Part shown: positions 25,028 to 32,851 of the stretch, one piece after another
How the letters are laid out: each line of letters opens with the position of its first letter
How positions within the stretch are numbered: the first letter of the stretch is position 1
Source of the DNA: Lewinellaceae bacterium
GTDB taxonomy: Bacteria > Bacteroidota > Bacteroidia > Chitinophagales > Saprospiraceae
Length of the DNA: 64,000 nucleotides
Assembly: GCA_020636135.1 (NCBI GenBank)
Contig: JACJYK010000001.1
Coordinates: forward strand, 2,032,501 to 2,096,500
Direction: 5' to 3'
Notes under the pieces: model-generated
Databases searched by the model: none
What the model was told of the DNA's origin: nothing
The model's input: only the letters and a program-made list of their open reading frames with translations
Position numbers and translations under genes: made by a program

Positions 25028-25924
25028 TTGCATATGAACAGACCGATCGGTTTGGCGGCTGAAGCCAAAAAGAAGAAGCGCAACAAACGCAAGACTCCGG
25101 TTTCTTTACGTATTATCAGGTCTACCATGAAAACACTGGAAAAGGTGTCCCCGAAGCTAGCCAACTTTGTCGCCTGGCGTCTCTTTTGTACACCATTCCG
25201 GCATAAAATACCTGAACGGGAAAAAGCAGCCCATCAAAGTGCGCAAAAATCAACACTCGGGATAGGTCATCTTTCCATTTGTACTTACCGGTGGGGACAC
25301 CCGGCGGATCCCATGGTCCTATTCATGCATGGATGGTCTGGCCGGGCAACACAGGTTTCCAGCATGCTGCCACATTTGCTGAATGCAGGTTATCAGGTGC
25401 TTGCCATCGATGCCCCTGCGCACGGTCAATCAAGCGGTAAGACAACCAATATCCTGGAATTGGTGCAGGTCGTGGAACACCTGGGCCATCAATTTCCACT
25501 GGTTGCAGCGATAGGTCACAGCTTTGGTGGCGTAGCCCTCCATTATTCCAGCCGGAATGCAATCTTATTTTCCAAACTGGTCACCATCAGTTCTCCAATG
25601 GAGAGTACATTCATCTTACAGGACTTCATGGAGAAAATAGGCGGTACACCTGCGCTAGCTCACCGTATCCGGGAATACGTCCGGAATAAATTTAATATGG
25701 AATTTGACGCTGTTTCTCCTTTGTATCCCGATGTCTGGTCCGTATATCCGGACTGGTTGATCGTCCACGACAATGATGATCGCGATGTGCCGGTCAATCA
25801 GGCTCATGCAGTTAAAAATCATCCACTTAAACCTCAACAGGTTATTACCAGCGGACTGGGACATTACCGGATCCTCAGGGATGATCATGTGAGTCAGGTC
25901 ATCATTGACTGGCTCCGGAGATAA
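25028..25924 (+). CDS. Alpha/beta hydrolase
   Basis: A 298 aa alpha/beta hydrolase. The oxyanion region is FMHGWSGRATQ, the nucleophile S165 is in GHSFGG, and the acid and histidine are likely in NDDRDVPV and LGHYRILRD. The first 33 residues are strongly basic and may not be translated; a second ATG at 25127 (MKTLEKVSPKLANF) matches the way relatives begin. It follows the TetR gene by 5 bp and carries an operator-like site at 25038-25055. A cytoplasmic esterase or C-C hydrolase induced by a TetR ligand is the likely picture; substrate unknown. Confidence 0.85.
   Translation: MHMNRPIGLAAEAKKKKRNKRKTPVSLRIIRSTMKTLEKVSPKLANFVAWRLFCTPFRHKIPEREKAAHQSAQKSTLGIGHLSICTYRWGHPADPMVLFMHGWSGRATQVSSMLPHLLNAGYQVLAIDAPAHGQSSGKTTNILELVQVVEHLGHQFPLVAAIGHSFGGVALHYSSRNAILFSKLVTISSPMESTFILQDFMEKIGGTPALAHRIREYVRNKFNMEFDAVSPLYPDVWSVYPDWLIVHDNDDRDVPVNQAHAVKNHPLKPQQVITSGLGHYRILRDDHVSQVIIDWLRR
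25038..25055. promoter_or_regulatory. Second TetR-operator-like palindrome
   Basis: ACAGACCGATCGGTTTGG resembles the perfect palindrome at 24404-24423: over the aligned 20 bases, 14 agree, and the ACAGACC half is identical. The core CAGACC-GATC-GGTTTG has one mismatched pair. It covers the first codons of the hydrolase gene. Confidence 0.45.
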
Positions 25925-26008
25925 TTTTACACATATTCAAGGACAGCTTACCCAACCCTTTGCAGCCAACCCGGTGTCTTAATAATTGAACAACAAATTG
26001 ACACCGTC

Positions 26009-27289
26009 ATGCATAAAATTTACCCTTTCCTTTTCCTGGGGCTGTTAAGCCTGACTACCGGATGCCTGAAAGACAAATGCGATGCCACCATCAGCTATGT
26101 CAATATGGAACCCATCTACCAAACAGCATCCCAATTCAGAACGAAAGACGTACAAGCCATTCCCGCACAGCCATTGGAAAATCCGGGAAAAATCTATTTC
26201 TATAAAAATTATGTCCTGATCAATGAATTGCGCGAAGGTATCCACGTATACGACAATGCTAATCCAGAAAACCCGGTACAGGTCACTTTCATACCGATCG
26301 CCGGAAATGTGGATATGGCCGTAAAGGACGATGTTCTGATGGCGGACTCCTACGTCGATCTGATAGCCATTAATATCAGTGATCTGAATAATCCACAATT
26401 GCTGTCCCGGACAGAAAATGTTTTTAAACTGTATGGCCAGGGACCTGATGGAGCCTATCTGGTGTATTATGAACCTAAAGAGATTAAAGAATTTACTACT
26501 TGCGACAATGCAGGAACAGGACAACCCTGGTTACGGGAAAATAATCAGCTTTTTATCGATGTCGCTTTATTTGACGCCGCACCTGGAAACGCCTCCAGTA
26601 CCGATAAGGCCTTGAATGCAGCAGGTATTGGAGGCTCAATGGCACGATTTACCCTGGCCGGTGACCGGTTGTATTCCGTGGATCATTCTCAGCTCTATAC
26701 ATTTGACATCACCAATCCGGGGAATCCCGTCCAGACCAACAGCCTAGCTATTGGGTGGGATATTGAAACCATCTTTCCGTATGATCAATACTTGTTTGTT
26801 GGTTCACAGTCCGGAATGCATATTTTCAGCCGCAGTGACGCAGACAATCCTTCCTGGGTCAGCAGTTATCAACACATGACGGCGTGTGATCCGGTTTTTG
26901 TCGATGGGAACACAGCTTATGTGACCCTTCGTGATGGCAGTACCTGTGATAATTTTACCAATGAACTAGATGTCATAGACATCAGTAACATTTATGCACC
27001 CTATCTGGTCGCCACTTATCCAATGGACAATCCGCATGGACTATCCCTGGCCGATGACCGCTTATACATTTGCGAAGGCGATGGCGGGGTAAAGGTCTTT
27101 GATGCCAGTGACCGGAATAAGATTGGTGACCGGCTGCAAGCTCATGCAAAAGGATTTAATGCCTACGATATTATTACCCTTTCCGGTTCACACGCCATGA
27201 TCATAGGCAGCGACGGATTCTATCAATACGATATCAGTGATCCCAAAAAATTCCGGAAGTTGAGTGTAATACCTGTCCAAACCAAATGA
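26009..27289 (+). CDS. LVIVD-repeat beta-propeller lipoprotein
   Basis: A 426 aa lipoprotein with signal peptide ending LTTGC (C19). The body is made of repeats of the LVIVD type, in which a value is followed by xxxDISNPxxP: AINISDLNNPQLLSR, TFDITNPGNPVQT, VIDISNIYAPYLVA and YDISDPKKFRK. These fold as a surface beta-propeller, usually a binding domain without known catalysis. It is the first gene of a four-gene overlapping operon with an outer-membrane barrel, an ECF sigma factor and a barrel-domain membrane protein, which suggests that it works at the cell surface, possibly as a sensor component (inference). Confidence 0.85.
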   Translation: MHKIYPFLFLGLLSLTTGCLKDKCDATISYVNMEPIYQTASQFRTKDVQAIPAQPLENPGKIYFYKNYVLINELREGIHVYDNANPENPVQVTFIPIAGNVDMAVKDDVLMADSYVDLIAINISDLNNPQLLSRTENVFKLYGQGPDGAYLVYYEPKEIKEFTTCDNAGTGQPWLRENNQLFIDVALFDAAPGNASSTDKALNAAGIGGSMARFTLAGDRLYSVDHSQLYTFDITNPGNPVQTNSLAIGWDIETIFPYDQYLFVGSQSGMHIFSRSDADNPSWVSSYQHMTACDPVFVDGNTAYVTLRDGSTCDNFTNELDVIDISNIYAPYLVATYPMDNPHGLSLADDRLYICEGDGGVKVFDASDRNKIGDRLQAHAKGFNAYDIITLSGSHAMIIGSDGFYQYDISDPKKFRKLSVIPVQTK

Positions 27290-28059
27290 CCATGTCTGTA
27301 CATCACCTTTATCGCTTCCTGATTTGTACGGTCGTATGTCTCACAGCAGTATTCATAAAGGCCCAAGATGCCGCCATACATTATCTTGATGTTCTGGACC
27401 TGAAAAATGGAAGCAGACTCACCGGCACCATAACCCGTATTGAATCAGACAGCGTGTATGTTTTCAAACTGGTAACCGGAGCGACGCTATACATCCATAG
27501 TCGTACTGTAAAACGCCTTTACCAGAAAGTGCAGGGAGGGCCACTGCTACTGAAGAGTTATAACTTCCGGGAAAGGGGCTGGTATGGCTTGATTCAGATG
27601 GATTTTATGGATGGGCAGGCTGTTAACAGCCCACTGATCCCAGGTTTTGGTCTGAATGCGCAGGTAGGTTACCGGCTGCAACGCCTGTATGGATTTAGTG
27701 GAGGGGTACGTTATAGTCAGTTCAATTTACAATCGGTAGAAAAAGTCCTGGCCGGATACGGTGAAGTAAGAGGATATCTTTTACCCCGGCAGGTAAGCCC
27801 ATTTTATGCCCTGGCTGCAGGATTCGGCTGGACTTATGTCCGGAGCGGTAATATTCTGAATGCATCCGGAGGCTTTTACTGGTCACCGCAGATAGGCCTC
27901 CGTCTGGGAGCTTTCCGGAATACAGTAGCTACCATTGGTATTGGTTATCAATTTCAACGAGCAGCTTTTAATTACAATATAAGTCAGTGGGATCGTCGTA
28001 CTTTAGAGAAGCGTATCGAATTCAGACGGTTAACCCTAAGTACGGGATTGCTATTTTAA
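27286..28059 (+). CDS. Outer-membrane beta-barrel-like protein
   Basis: A 257 aa protein with a signal peptide (cleavage near FIKAQDAAIHYLD, about residue 26). A short N-terminal domain DLKNGSRLTGTITRIESDS resembles the Sm-like fold seen in other Bacteroidota secreted proteins. From about residue 110 alternating hydrophobic/polar strands and a C-terminal STGLLF suggest a small 8-stranded barrel. Start at 27286 overlaps the propeller gene by 4 bp; ATG 27292 is equally possible. It ends 2 bp before the sigma factor start. Confidence 0.7.
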   Translation: MTMSVHHLYRFLICTVVCLTAVFIKAQDAAIHYLDVLDLKNGSRLTGTITRIESDSVYVFKLVTGATLYIHSRTVKRLYQKVQGGPLLLKSYNFRERGWYGLIQMDFMDGQAVNSPLIPGFGLNAQVGYRLQRLYGFSGGVRYSQFNLQSVEKVLAGYGEVRGYLLPRQVSPFYALAAGFGWTYVRSGNILNASGGFYWSPQIGLRLGAFRNTVATIGIGYQFQRAAFNYNISQWDRRTLEKRIEFRRLTLSTGLLF

Positions 28060-28061
28060 CT

Positions 28062-28616
28062 ATGCCGAAACAGCACGATATCATATCGATCATAGAAGGG
28101 TGTAAAACAAATGACCGGCGGAGTCAGGAGCAGCTCTATCGCATCTATTTTCCTGCCATGGCCCAAATGTGTCACCGTTTCACCCGTGATCAGGATCGTA
28201 TCATTGATATTGTCAATAACGGATTCCTCCGTGCCTTTCAAAAAATACACCTTTATGAGCACAAGGGATCTTTTGAAGGCTGGTTACGGCGTCTGGTATT
28301 CCATGCGATCTCCGACTATTTTAAGAAGGAAAACCGGTATTTGAAATTTTTGATCCTGGACGAAAAAGACGATTCCATCCGGGAAGAAGCTATCCACTCC
28401 CTCTATTACGAAGATTTGATGAGCCTGATTGAAGATCTTCCTTACATGAGCAAACAGGTTTTTATTCTTTTTGCCATCGAAGGACACTCTCATGATGAAA
28501 TCGCAAAACAACTGGAGATCCAGGAAGGAACCAGTAAATGGCACCTTTCCAATGCTCGTAAGATCCTGAAGGACCGAATTCAAAAAACGCAGAAAAATGA
28601 GCAACTCGCAAGATAA
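28062..28616 (+). CDS. ECF-type RNA polymerase sigma factor
   Basis: A 184 aa sigma-70 family protein. Region 2 covers about residues 23-90 (LYRIYFPAMAQMCHRFTRDQ, then HKGSFEGWLRRLVFHAISDYF, the RpoE-like FEGWLxRL signature). Region 4 is about residues 127-175 (MSKQVFILFAIEGHSHDEIA, GTSKWHLSNARKILKD). ATG 28062 follows the barrel stop by 2 bp, so I choose it over an upstream in-frame ATG at 27987 inside the barrel gene. It overlaps the next gene by 20 bp, the usual relation between a sigma factor and its membrane regulator. Confidence 0.9.
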   Translation: MPKQHDIISIIEGCKTNDRRSQEQLYRIYFPAMAQMCHRFTRDQDRIIDIVNNGFLRAFQKIHLYEHKGSFEGWLRRLVFHAISDYFKKENRYLKFLILDEKDDSIREEAIHSLYYEDLMSLIEDLPYMSKQVFILFAIEGHSHDEIAKQLEIQEGTSKWHLSNARKILKDRIQKTQKNEQLAR

Positions 28617-29856
28617 AAACTGGTGGAATGATCCTTCCGCACTGGACAACGCCTGGAATGATATGCGCCGGGTGCTGGACCGGGAAATGCCGGAGAAAAA
28701 AAAGACCAGAGCCATACTGTGGTGGTGGCTTTCCGGTGCAGCAGCCTTAGCCCTGATGGGATGGTTCTTTCTCCTTCCTAAGGATAATGACTCCGGGGAA
28801 TTAGCCGTGTCAAAATCCCAACTGGCCCAGCCAGTTACCCCGGAACAAAAACCTTCTGCTGCTGATGATATGAAAGCGCTGGCGTCACCGGTTCGTGGCG
28901 AACCAACTGCTGAGCTTGCTTCTCCGGAAGAAGCTCACATTCTGTCATTTAAAGCTGCCAAGTCAGGATCTGGACATTACGAGGTACGTAGCGCCAATAA
29001 TACCTCCGCTGCAGTGGTTGTTCCGGAAACCGGATCGACATTTGAGGATGCCAGTATGTCTGAATATCTGGTGACTGAACCTGCTTCAAAAGAGCGAACC
29101 AGGGTAAGCCGTGAGGATCTACTTGTTTCGGATGCAGTGACTGTGTTAGCAGGGCTTTCCATCAAGAACTTCATTCCGGTAATGGATGATTTTAAAACCA
29201 CGGTGCTTCCACCAGTCACAACAGCAATTGTGGTTCCAGAGGAACACCGTCGGTTGTTTGTTCCTGAATTTATGCTTGGTGTAGTGGCCAGTTTAAAACC
29301 ATCATCTGGTTTTGGCTGGACTGCTGATGCCGGAGTAGCCTGGATGATTAGTTCCCACTGGTCCCTGGCTGGGGGAGTGGGCATAGCCAAATGGTCTTTT
29401 AATCCGGTGATCACCCAATATTTGCAGAATGTGTCTGGGAGTGGGATGAATGACACCAACCGTTCCACAGTTTCAGAGGTTTCCGAATTGAAACCATTTT
29501 ATCTGGTGGTTCCTGTCGGGATTCGTTACCAGGTGGCTAAAAACTGGCAGTTGGGTATCGGCGGCAGTTATGAACATCTCCTCAGCGGACAGGTAAATAC
29601 TGCCCTTGAATCCCTGGATAAATCCGATCCTACTGCAACGCCCGATTTTACTGCAAACCCGGGAACCATAAGCTCCACAGGAAATAGTACGGAACTTAAT
29701 AACCAGGTTTGGACCGGTAACGCCTTTCTTCGTTATCGGTATAACCGCTGGATAGCGGAAGGTTATTTTCATCAGGGTTTGTCACCATTCAAGAAGGTGA
29801 ATTCAGAGGCCATCAATCGCCAGGAACTGGGAGTAAGGTTAGGGATTCGCTTTTAA
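28597..29856 (+). CDS. Membrane-anchored protein with C-terminal outer-membrane-barrel domain, candidate sigma-factor partner
   Basis: A 419 aa protein. Residues 1-39 are charged and could bind the sigma factor; one hydrophobic helix at about 39-60 (AILWWWLSGAAALALMGWFF) anchors it. Residues 70-220 are low-complexity, A/S/T/P/E-rich. From about residue 225 to the end it looks like an outer-membrane barrel (FMLGVVASLKPSSGFGWTAD, ending LGIRF with a terminal aromatic). One inner-membrane helix plus a barrel domain in one chain is unusual; the two could bridge the envelope. It overlaps the sigma gene by 20 bp. No known anti-sigma domain was recognised. Confidence 0.72.
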   Translation: MSNSQDKNWWNDPSALDNAWNDMRRVLDREMPEKKKTRAILWWWLSGAAALALMGWFFLLPKDNDSGELAVSKSQLAQPVTPEQKPSAADDMKALASPVRGEPTAELASPEEAHILSFKAAKSGSGHYEVRSANNTSAAVVVPETGSTFEDASMSEYLVTEPASKERTRVSREDLLVSDAVTVLAGLSIKNFIPVMDDFKTTVLPPVTTAIVVPEEHRRLFVPEFMLGVVASLKPSSGFGWTADAGVAWMISSHWSLAGGVGIAKWSFNPVITQYLQNVSGSGMNDTNRSTVSEVSELKPFYLVVPVGIRYQVAKNWQLGIGGSYEHLLSGQVNTALESLDKSDPTATPDFTANPGTISSTGNSTELNNQVWTGNAFLRYRYNRWIAEGYFHQGLSPFKKVNSEAINRQELGVRLGIRF

Positions 29857-29893
29857 CCGTAGCCTGCCTTTTATCGTTAAGTCGGCGCTACGG
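29857..29893 (+). other. Hairpin just after the sigma-factor operon
   Basis: CCGTAGC (29857-29863) pairs with GCTACGG (29887-29893), immediately after the stop codon. GCC/GGC can extend the stem. No T-run follows, so it is not a standard terminator; a 3'-end stabilising structure is possible. Confidence 0.35.
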
Positions 29894-29988
29894 CCAGCTT
29901 AATCGAAAAGTAGGGGACTTCCGCTGAAAAAAATTGGCACAAACAGGTAAGCATAGTAACTTCCGTATCAACTAAACCGGATTATTGA

Positions 29989-30762
29989 ATGGAAAGCCAT
30001 TTACTCTCTTTATTTGTTTACGACCTGGCCTATACACTCAGCAGGATAAAGGACGCCGTCCATTTTATTCGGGACAACCGCCTGTGGGAAGGGATGATGG
30101 GTTACAGCTGGTTATCCAGGATATTGTTAGTCGTCGGATTGTTACTTTCCCTGAAGTTTGTCGTTTCATTTTTCAAGTGGTATGAGCAAGGGGTGAATGA
30201 AGACCACCACAATGCAGTATACCAGGCCTTTGCTTCTACCGGGCATGCCTTTTCGGATAGCCTTGGCTTTATGTTCAATGGAAGTTTTAAGTACATTCTT
30301 CTGATCGTTTTCGAGATCTTCATTTTCCATTTTTCCCGGCGTGCTATCGAAATCCTCACCGGAATGAAAACCCATTCAGACTGGAAAGATTTTGTTGCAG
30401 CTCAGAAAAGGATGATCCAGATTGCTATTCGCAATTACGCGTTCGAAATGGTTATCGTCGTCCTGATCGGAATTCCTCTGGGAATGATAGGAATGGCATT
30501 CATCAAGCCGGTCGTAGCCTGGCTCATCGGTTGTTATTTCATCGGGTTTACGCTCATCGACAACTACCACGAGGTGTATGAACTGAATATCAAAGAAAGT
30601 GAAAAGCGGACTAAGTCGTATCTGGGAGTATCATTTGGCGTTGGACTGGTAGCCAATACCCTGATGTTCCTTCCGGTGATTGGGTCTCTGATTGGATCTA
30701 TCCTTGGTGCGGTATTAGCGGCAATGTGTATGTACGACCTGGAAGCTAAATCTACCGTCTAG
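29989..30762 (+). CDS. Integral membrane protein, EI24/CysZ-like
   Basis: A 257 aa protein with about five to six hydrophobic segments (about residues 43-62, 95-120, 150-190 and 215-250). The pattern, a long amphipathic first part, paired helices with GMIGMAFIKPVVAWLIG, and a glycine-rich last pair LGVSFGVGLVANTLMFLPVI, resembles the EI24/CysZ family (PF07264), some of which transport sulfate. Function here is uncertain. It stands between the sigma operon and the convergent molybdopterin genes and has its own 132-bp upstream gap. Confidence 0.68.
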   Translation: MESHLLSLFVYDLAYTLSRIKDAVHFIRDNRLWEGMMGYSWLSRILLVVGLLLSLKFVVSFFKWYEQGVNEDHHNAVYQAFASTGHAFSDSLGFMFNGSFKYILLIVFEIFIFHFSRRAIEILTGMKTHSDWKDFVAAQKRMIQIAIRNYAFEMVIVVLIGIPLGMIGMAFIKPVVAWLIGCYFIGFTLIDNYHEVYELNIKESEKRTKSYLGVSFGVGLVANTLMFLPVIGSLIGSILGAVLAAMCMYDLEAKSTV

Positions 30763-30785
30763 CATTAGGATTAGGGTTGAGTAAG

Positions 30786-31217
30786 TTAAGGATGTGCTGA
30801 TACCCAGTGTGACCCATCGGTAAAGAATTCCTTTTTCCAGATCGGCACCCTTTCTTTCAATGAATCGATTAAAAACTGACAAGCTGCAAATGCTTCCTGG
30901 CGGTGTGCACTGGATACCCCGATGATGACCGGGGCTTCACCTATCCCTAACGTACCCAACCGGTGATGTATGGCAATACGGTGACATGGCCATTGTTCAC
31001 TGCATATCTGTGCCAGCTGATTCATTTCTTTCAGAGCCATAGGCTCATAAGCTTCAAATTCCAGTTTGATTACCTGCTGGTCCTGGTGATGATCACGTAC
31101 GGTGCCGGTGAACACGACTATACCCCCACTGGACGGGGTTTGCAGGAAATGATAAATGCCGTCAGTATCCAGTGGTTGACTGGTAAGATGTATTTGTACT
31201 TCCATGTCCTTACCCAC
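30786..31217 (-). CDS. moaE: Molybdopterin synthase catalytic subunit
   Basis: A 143 aa MoaE. GGIVVFTGTVRDHHQDQ at about residues 30-47, the RIAIHHRLGTLGIGEAPVII segment and the closing VPIWKKEFFTDGSHWV with the catalytic lysines are typical. With MoaD it adds two sulfurs to precursor Z to make molybdopterin. Its start overlaps the moaD stop by 8 bp. Confidence 0.93.
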   Translation of the reverse strand: MGKDMEVQIHLTSQPLDTDGIYHFLQTPSSGGIVVFTGTVRDHHQDQQVIKLEFEAYEPMALKEMNQLAQICSEQWPCHRIAIHHRLGTLGIGEAPVIIGVSSAHRQEAFAACQFLIDSLKERVPIWKKEFFTDGSHWVSAHP

Positions 31218-31476
31218 CGCTTACCGGCGGTATAATTGCAATTTCATCATCCGGAAGTATGATCTCATCGTCAGCGACATACGACTCATTGATAGCAAAA
31301 CGTACATACTGTAATTTCTCGAAAGCCGGAAATGCTTCCAATAAGGCATATTTAAGATCGGAAACATTAGAGCCGGGCTCCAGATCCATCCAAAGTACGT
31401 TATCCTCGAGGATATCCTTGGCAATTCCAAATGCCAGGATTCGTACGGAGAGGGTTTCAGTAGTTTGTGGTTTCAT
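31210..31476 (-). CDS. moaD: Molybdopterin synthase sulfur carrier subunit
   Basis: An 88 aa ubiquitin-like sulfur carrier ending VSGG; the C-terminal Gly-Gly is where MoeB/MoaD-activating enzyme forms the thiocarboxylate. INESYVADDEIILPDDEIAI is the usual C-terminal block. The upstream ATG at 31491 is in frame, but MKPQTTETL at 31476 is the more likely start. It overlaps moaE by 8 bp. The adenylating enzyme and moaA/moaC are not in the window. Confidence 0.9.
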   Translation of the reverse strand: MKPQTTETLSVRILAFGIAKDILEDNVLWMDLEPGSNVSDLKYALLEAFPAFEKLQYVRFAINESYVADDEIILPDDEIAIIPPVSGG

Positions 31477-31524
31477 AAAACGAAAATACAAAACTACCGG
31501 AAGACATTAAGGGTTACTTCCTGG

Positions 31525-32121
31525 TTACTCATTTAGCCTGCTAATGTCTTCCTGGGTATCCACATCCACCAGGCAGGAGGCATCCGGCCAGGGAATTAAA
31601 CGAACATGGTCGGTATGGTTTCCAATGATTTCCTTCGCTCCCTGTGTCCCTCTCAATTTGCTTAATAAAGGACGCATCCTGGAGTGGAACAAAACGGGAT
31701 GACCAGGTTCCCCTTCATAAACGGGGCGCATGATCCAAACCGAATCATCAGCCTGAAAAAATTTATCCACCATTGCAGTAAGAGGCTCTCGTTGGAGTAA
31801 CGGCATGTCAGCCAGAACGATCATATATCCGGATGTGTCAGGAGATGCCACCTGTATGCCAGCGGCAATGGAGCCACCAATGCCTTGCTGATAATCATGG
31901 TTATAAATTGTCCAGTATGGTTTCCCGGAAACCAATGGGTACAATAATTCGGCCTGATGTCCAACTACCAGGATGCGTTCCTGTACTGGTATTTCGTCCA
32001 TCAATGACAAGCAATAGCTGATCAGCGGCTTGCCATGTAATAATGACAGGGGCTTGTTGCTTTTCATTCTTGTGCCTGTTCCGGCAGCCAGGATTATTGC
32101 GGAGATTGCTCTGGTAGTCAT
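31525..32121 (-). CDS. Molybdenum cofactor nucleotidyltransferase, MocA/MobA-like
   Basis: A 198 aa NTP transferase. The signature IILAAGTGTRMKSNKPLSLL (residues 9-28) is the nucleotide-binding loop of the MobA/MocA/GlmU family, and VLADMPLLQ holds the metal-binding aspartate. MocA (cytidylyl) rather than MobA (guanylyl) fits better because of the EGEPGHPVLF and GGSIAAGI segments. Its place directly before moaD and moaE supports a role in molybdenum cofactor maturation. Confidence 0.85.
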   Translation of the reverse strand: MTTRAISAIILAAGTGTRMKSNKPLSLLHGKPLISYCLSLMDEIPVQERILVVGHQAELLYPLVSGKPYWTIYNHDYQQGIGGSIAAGIQVASPDTSGYMIVLADMPLLQREPLTAMVDKFFQADDSVWIMRPVYEGEPGHPVLFHSRMRPLLSKLRGTQGAKEIIGNHTDHVRLIPWPDASCLVDVDTQEDISRLNE

Positions 32122-32142
32122 GGCCTAAAGCTATGAAATCAA

Positions 32143-32182
32143 TAAAAAAAGAAAAAGGCTGACCAGGGATTACAGGTCAGCC
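32143..32182 (-). terminator. Rho-independent terminator of the haem-uptake operon
   Basis: Read on the minus strand, GGCTGACC and GGTCAGCC form an 8-bp stem (32182-32175 with 32164-32157) with a 10-base loop, followed by TTTTTCTTTTTTT (32156-32144). It lies between the hmuY stop at 32216 and the mocA-like start at 32121. Confidence 0.85.
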
Positions 32183-32215
32183 TTGGAAAGGATGAAGATC
32201 AATAATAAACTAATT

Positions 32216-32851
32216 CTACTGAAGATTTTTACTTCCGTCCTCCTGATAAATGAAACGGAAGGTATACGTGGCAGTCTGATCCGTAAATGCATCCGGATTG
32301 GCGGGAGCATCCTTGTAATAACTCAGGATCTCCAGTTTCGCATATTTATCATCATGTGTCCGGACGAAGATCACTTTGCCGGCAATGGGTGTAATCAGGT
32401 AAGCGGCATCGTTGTAGACGTACCAGCCATTATTACTCCCTGTGGGAATGGCAAGGTCACTTCCACTATCCTGACGGTATTCGCTATCTTCTGGTGCCGT
32501 AATCATCTCATCAAATATGCCATCCTTAATAATGGCACCAGCATGGCCGGTCCGGGTTACATTCTCGGATCCTGAGCCTCCATTGACCAGGATCTTGGTG
32601 CCTTTGAAGGCAAGATCCCAGGAATCATCCGATACCGTATCTTTTGCGCTGAAGCTAAATTTAACGAAGTTATTTTCCTTGAGGATCTCACCGGTTTCAC
32701 GGTTAATCTCGTCATTGGGTGCAAAGAGATTATTAAACGTCTCTACGGTGAGTGGATCGCTCGGAGTCACTGTCTCATCTTTTTTACAGGCTGTGAATCC
32801 AAGGGCTATGAGAGCCAATACCCAAAATGTGTTCTTAGTCATCTCTATCAT
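32216..32851 (-). CDS. HmuY-family haem-binding lipoprotein
   Basis: A 211 aa lipoprotein with lipobox ending FTAC (C22 from the first ATG). The WDLAFKGTKILVNGGSGS, GWYVYNDAAYLITPIAGKVI and ATYTFRFIYQEDGSKNL blocks are those of HmuY, the haem-capturing surface protein of Porphyromonas. Its start overlaps the stop of the TonB-receptor gene by 4 bp, as in hmuRY operons. A strong terminator lies just downstream. HmuY also includes relatives that bind other ligands. Confidence 0.82.
   Translation of the reverse strand: MIEMTKNTFWVLALIALGFTACKKDETVTPSDPLTVETFNNLFAPNDEINRETGEILKENNFVKFSFSAKDTVSDDSWDLAFKGTKILVNGGSGSENVTRTGHAGAIIKDGIFDEMITAPEDSEYRQDSGSDLAIPTGSNNGWYVYNDAAYLITPIAGKVIFVRTHDDKYAKLEILSYYKDAPANPDAFTDQTATYTFRFIYQEDGSKNLQ

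Noticed and set aside
27987..28061. Upstream start giving 25 extra residues on the ECF sigma factor
   Set aside because: It lies inside the barrel gene in another frame; the family start matches 28062.
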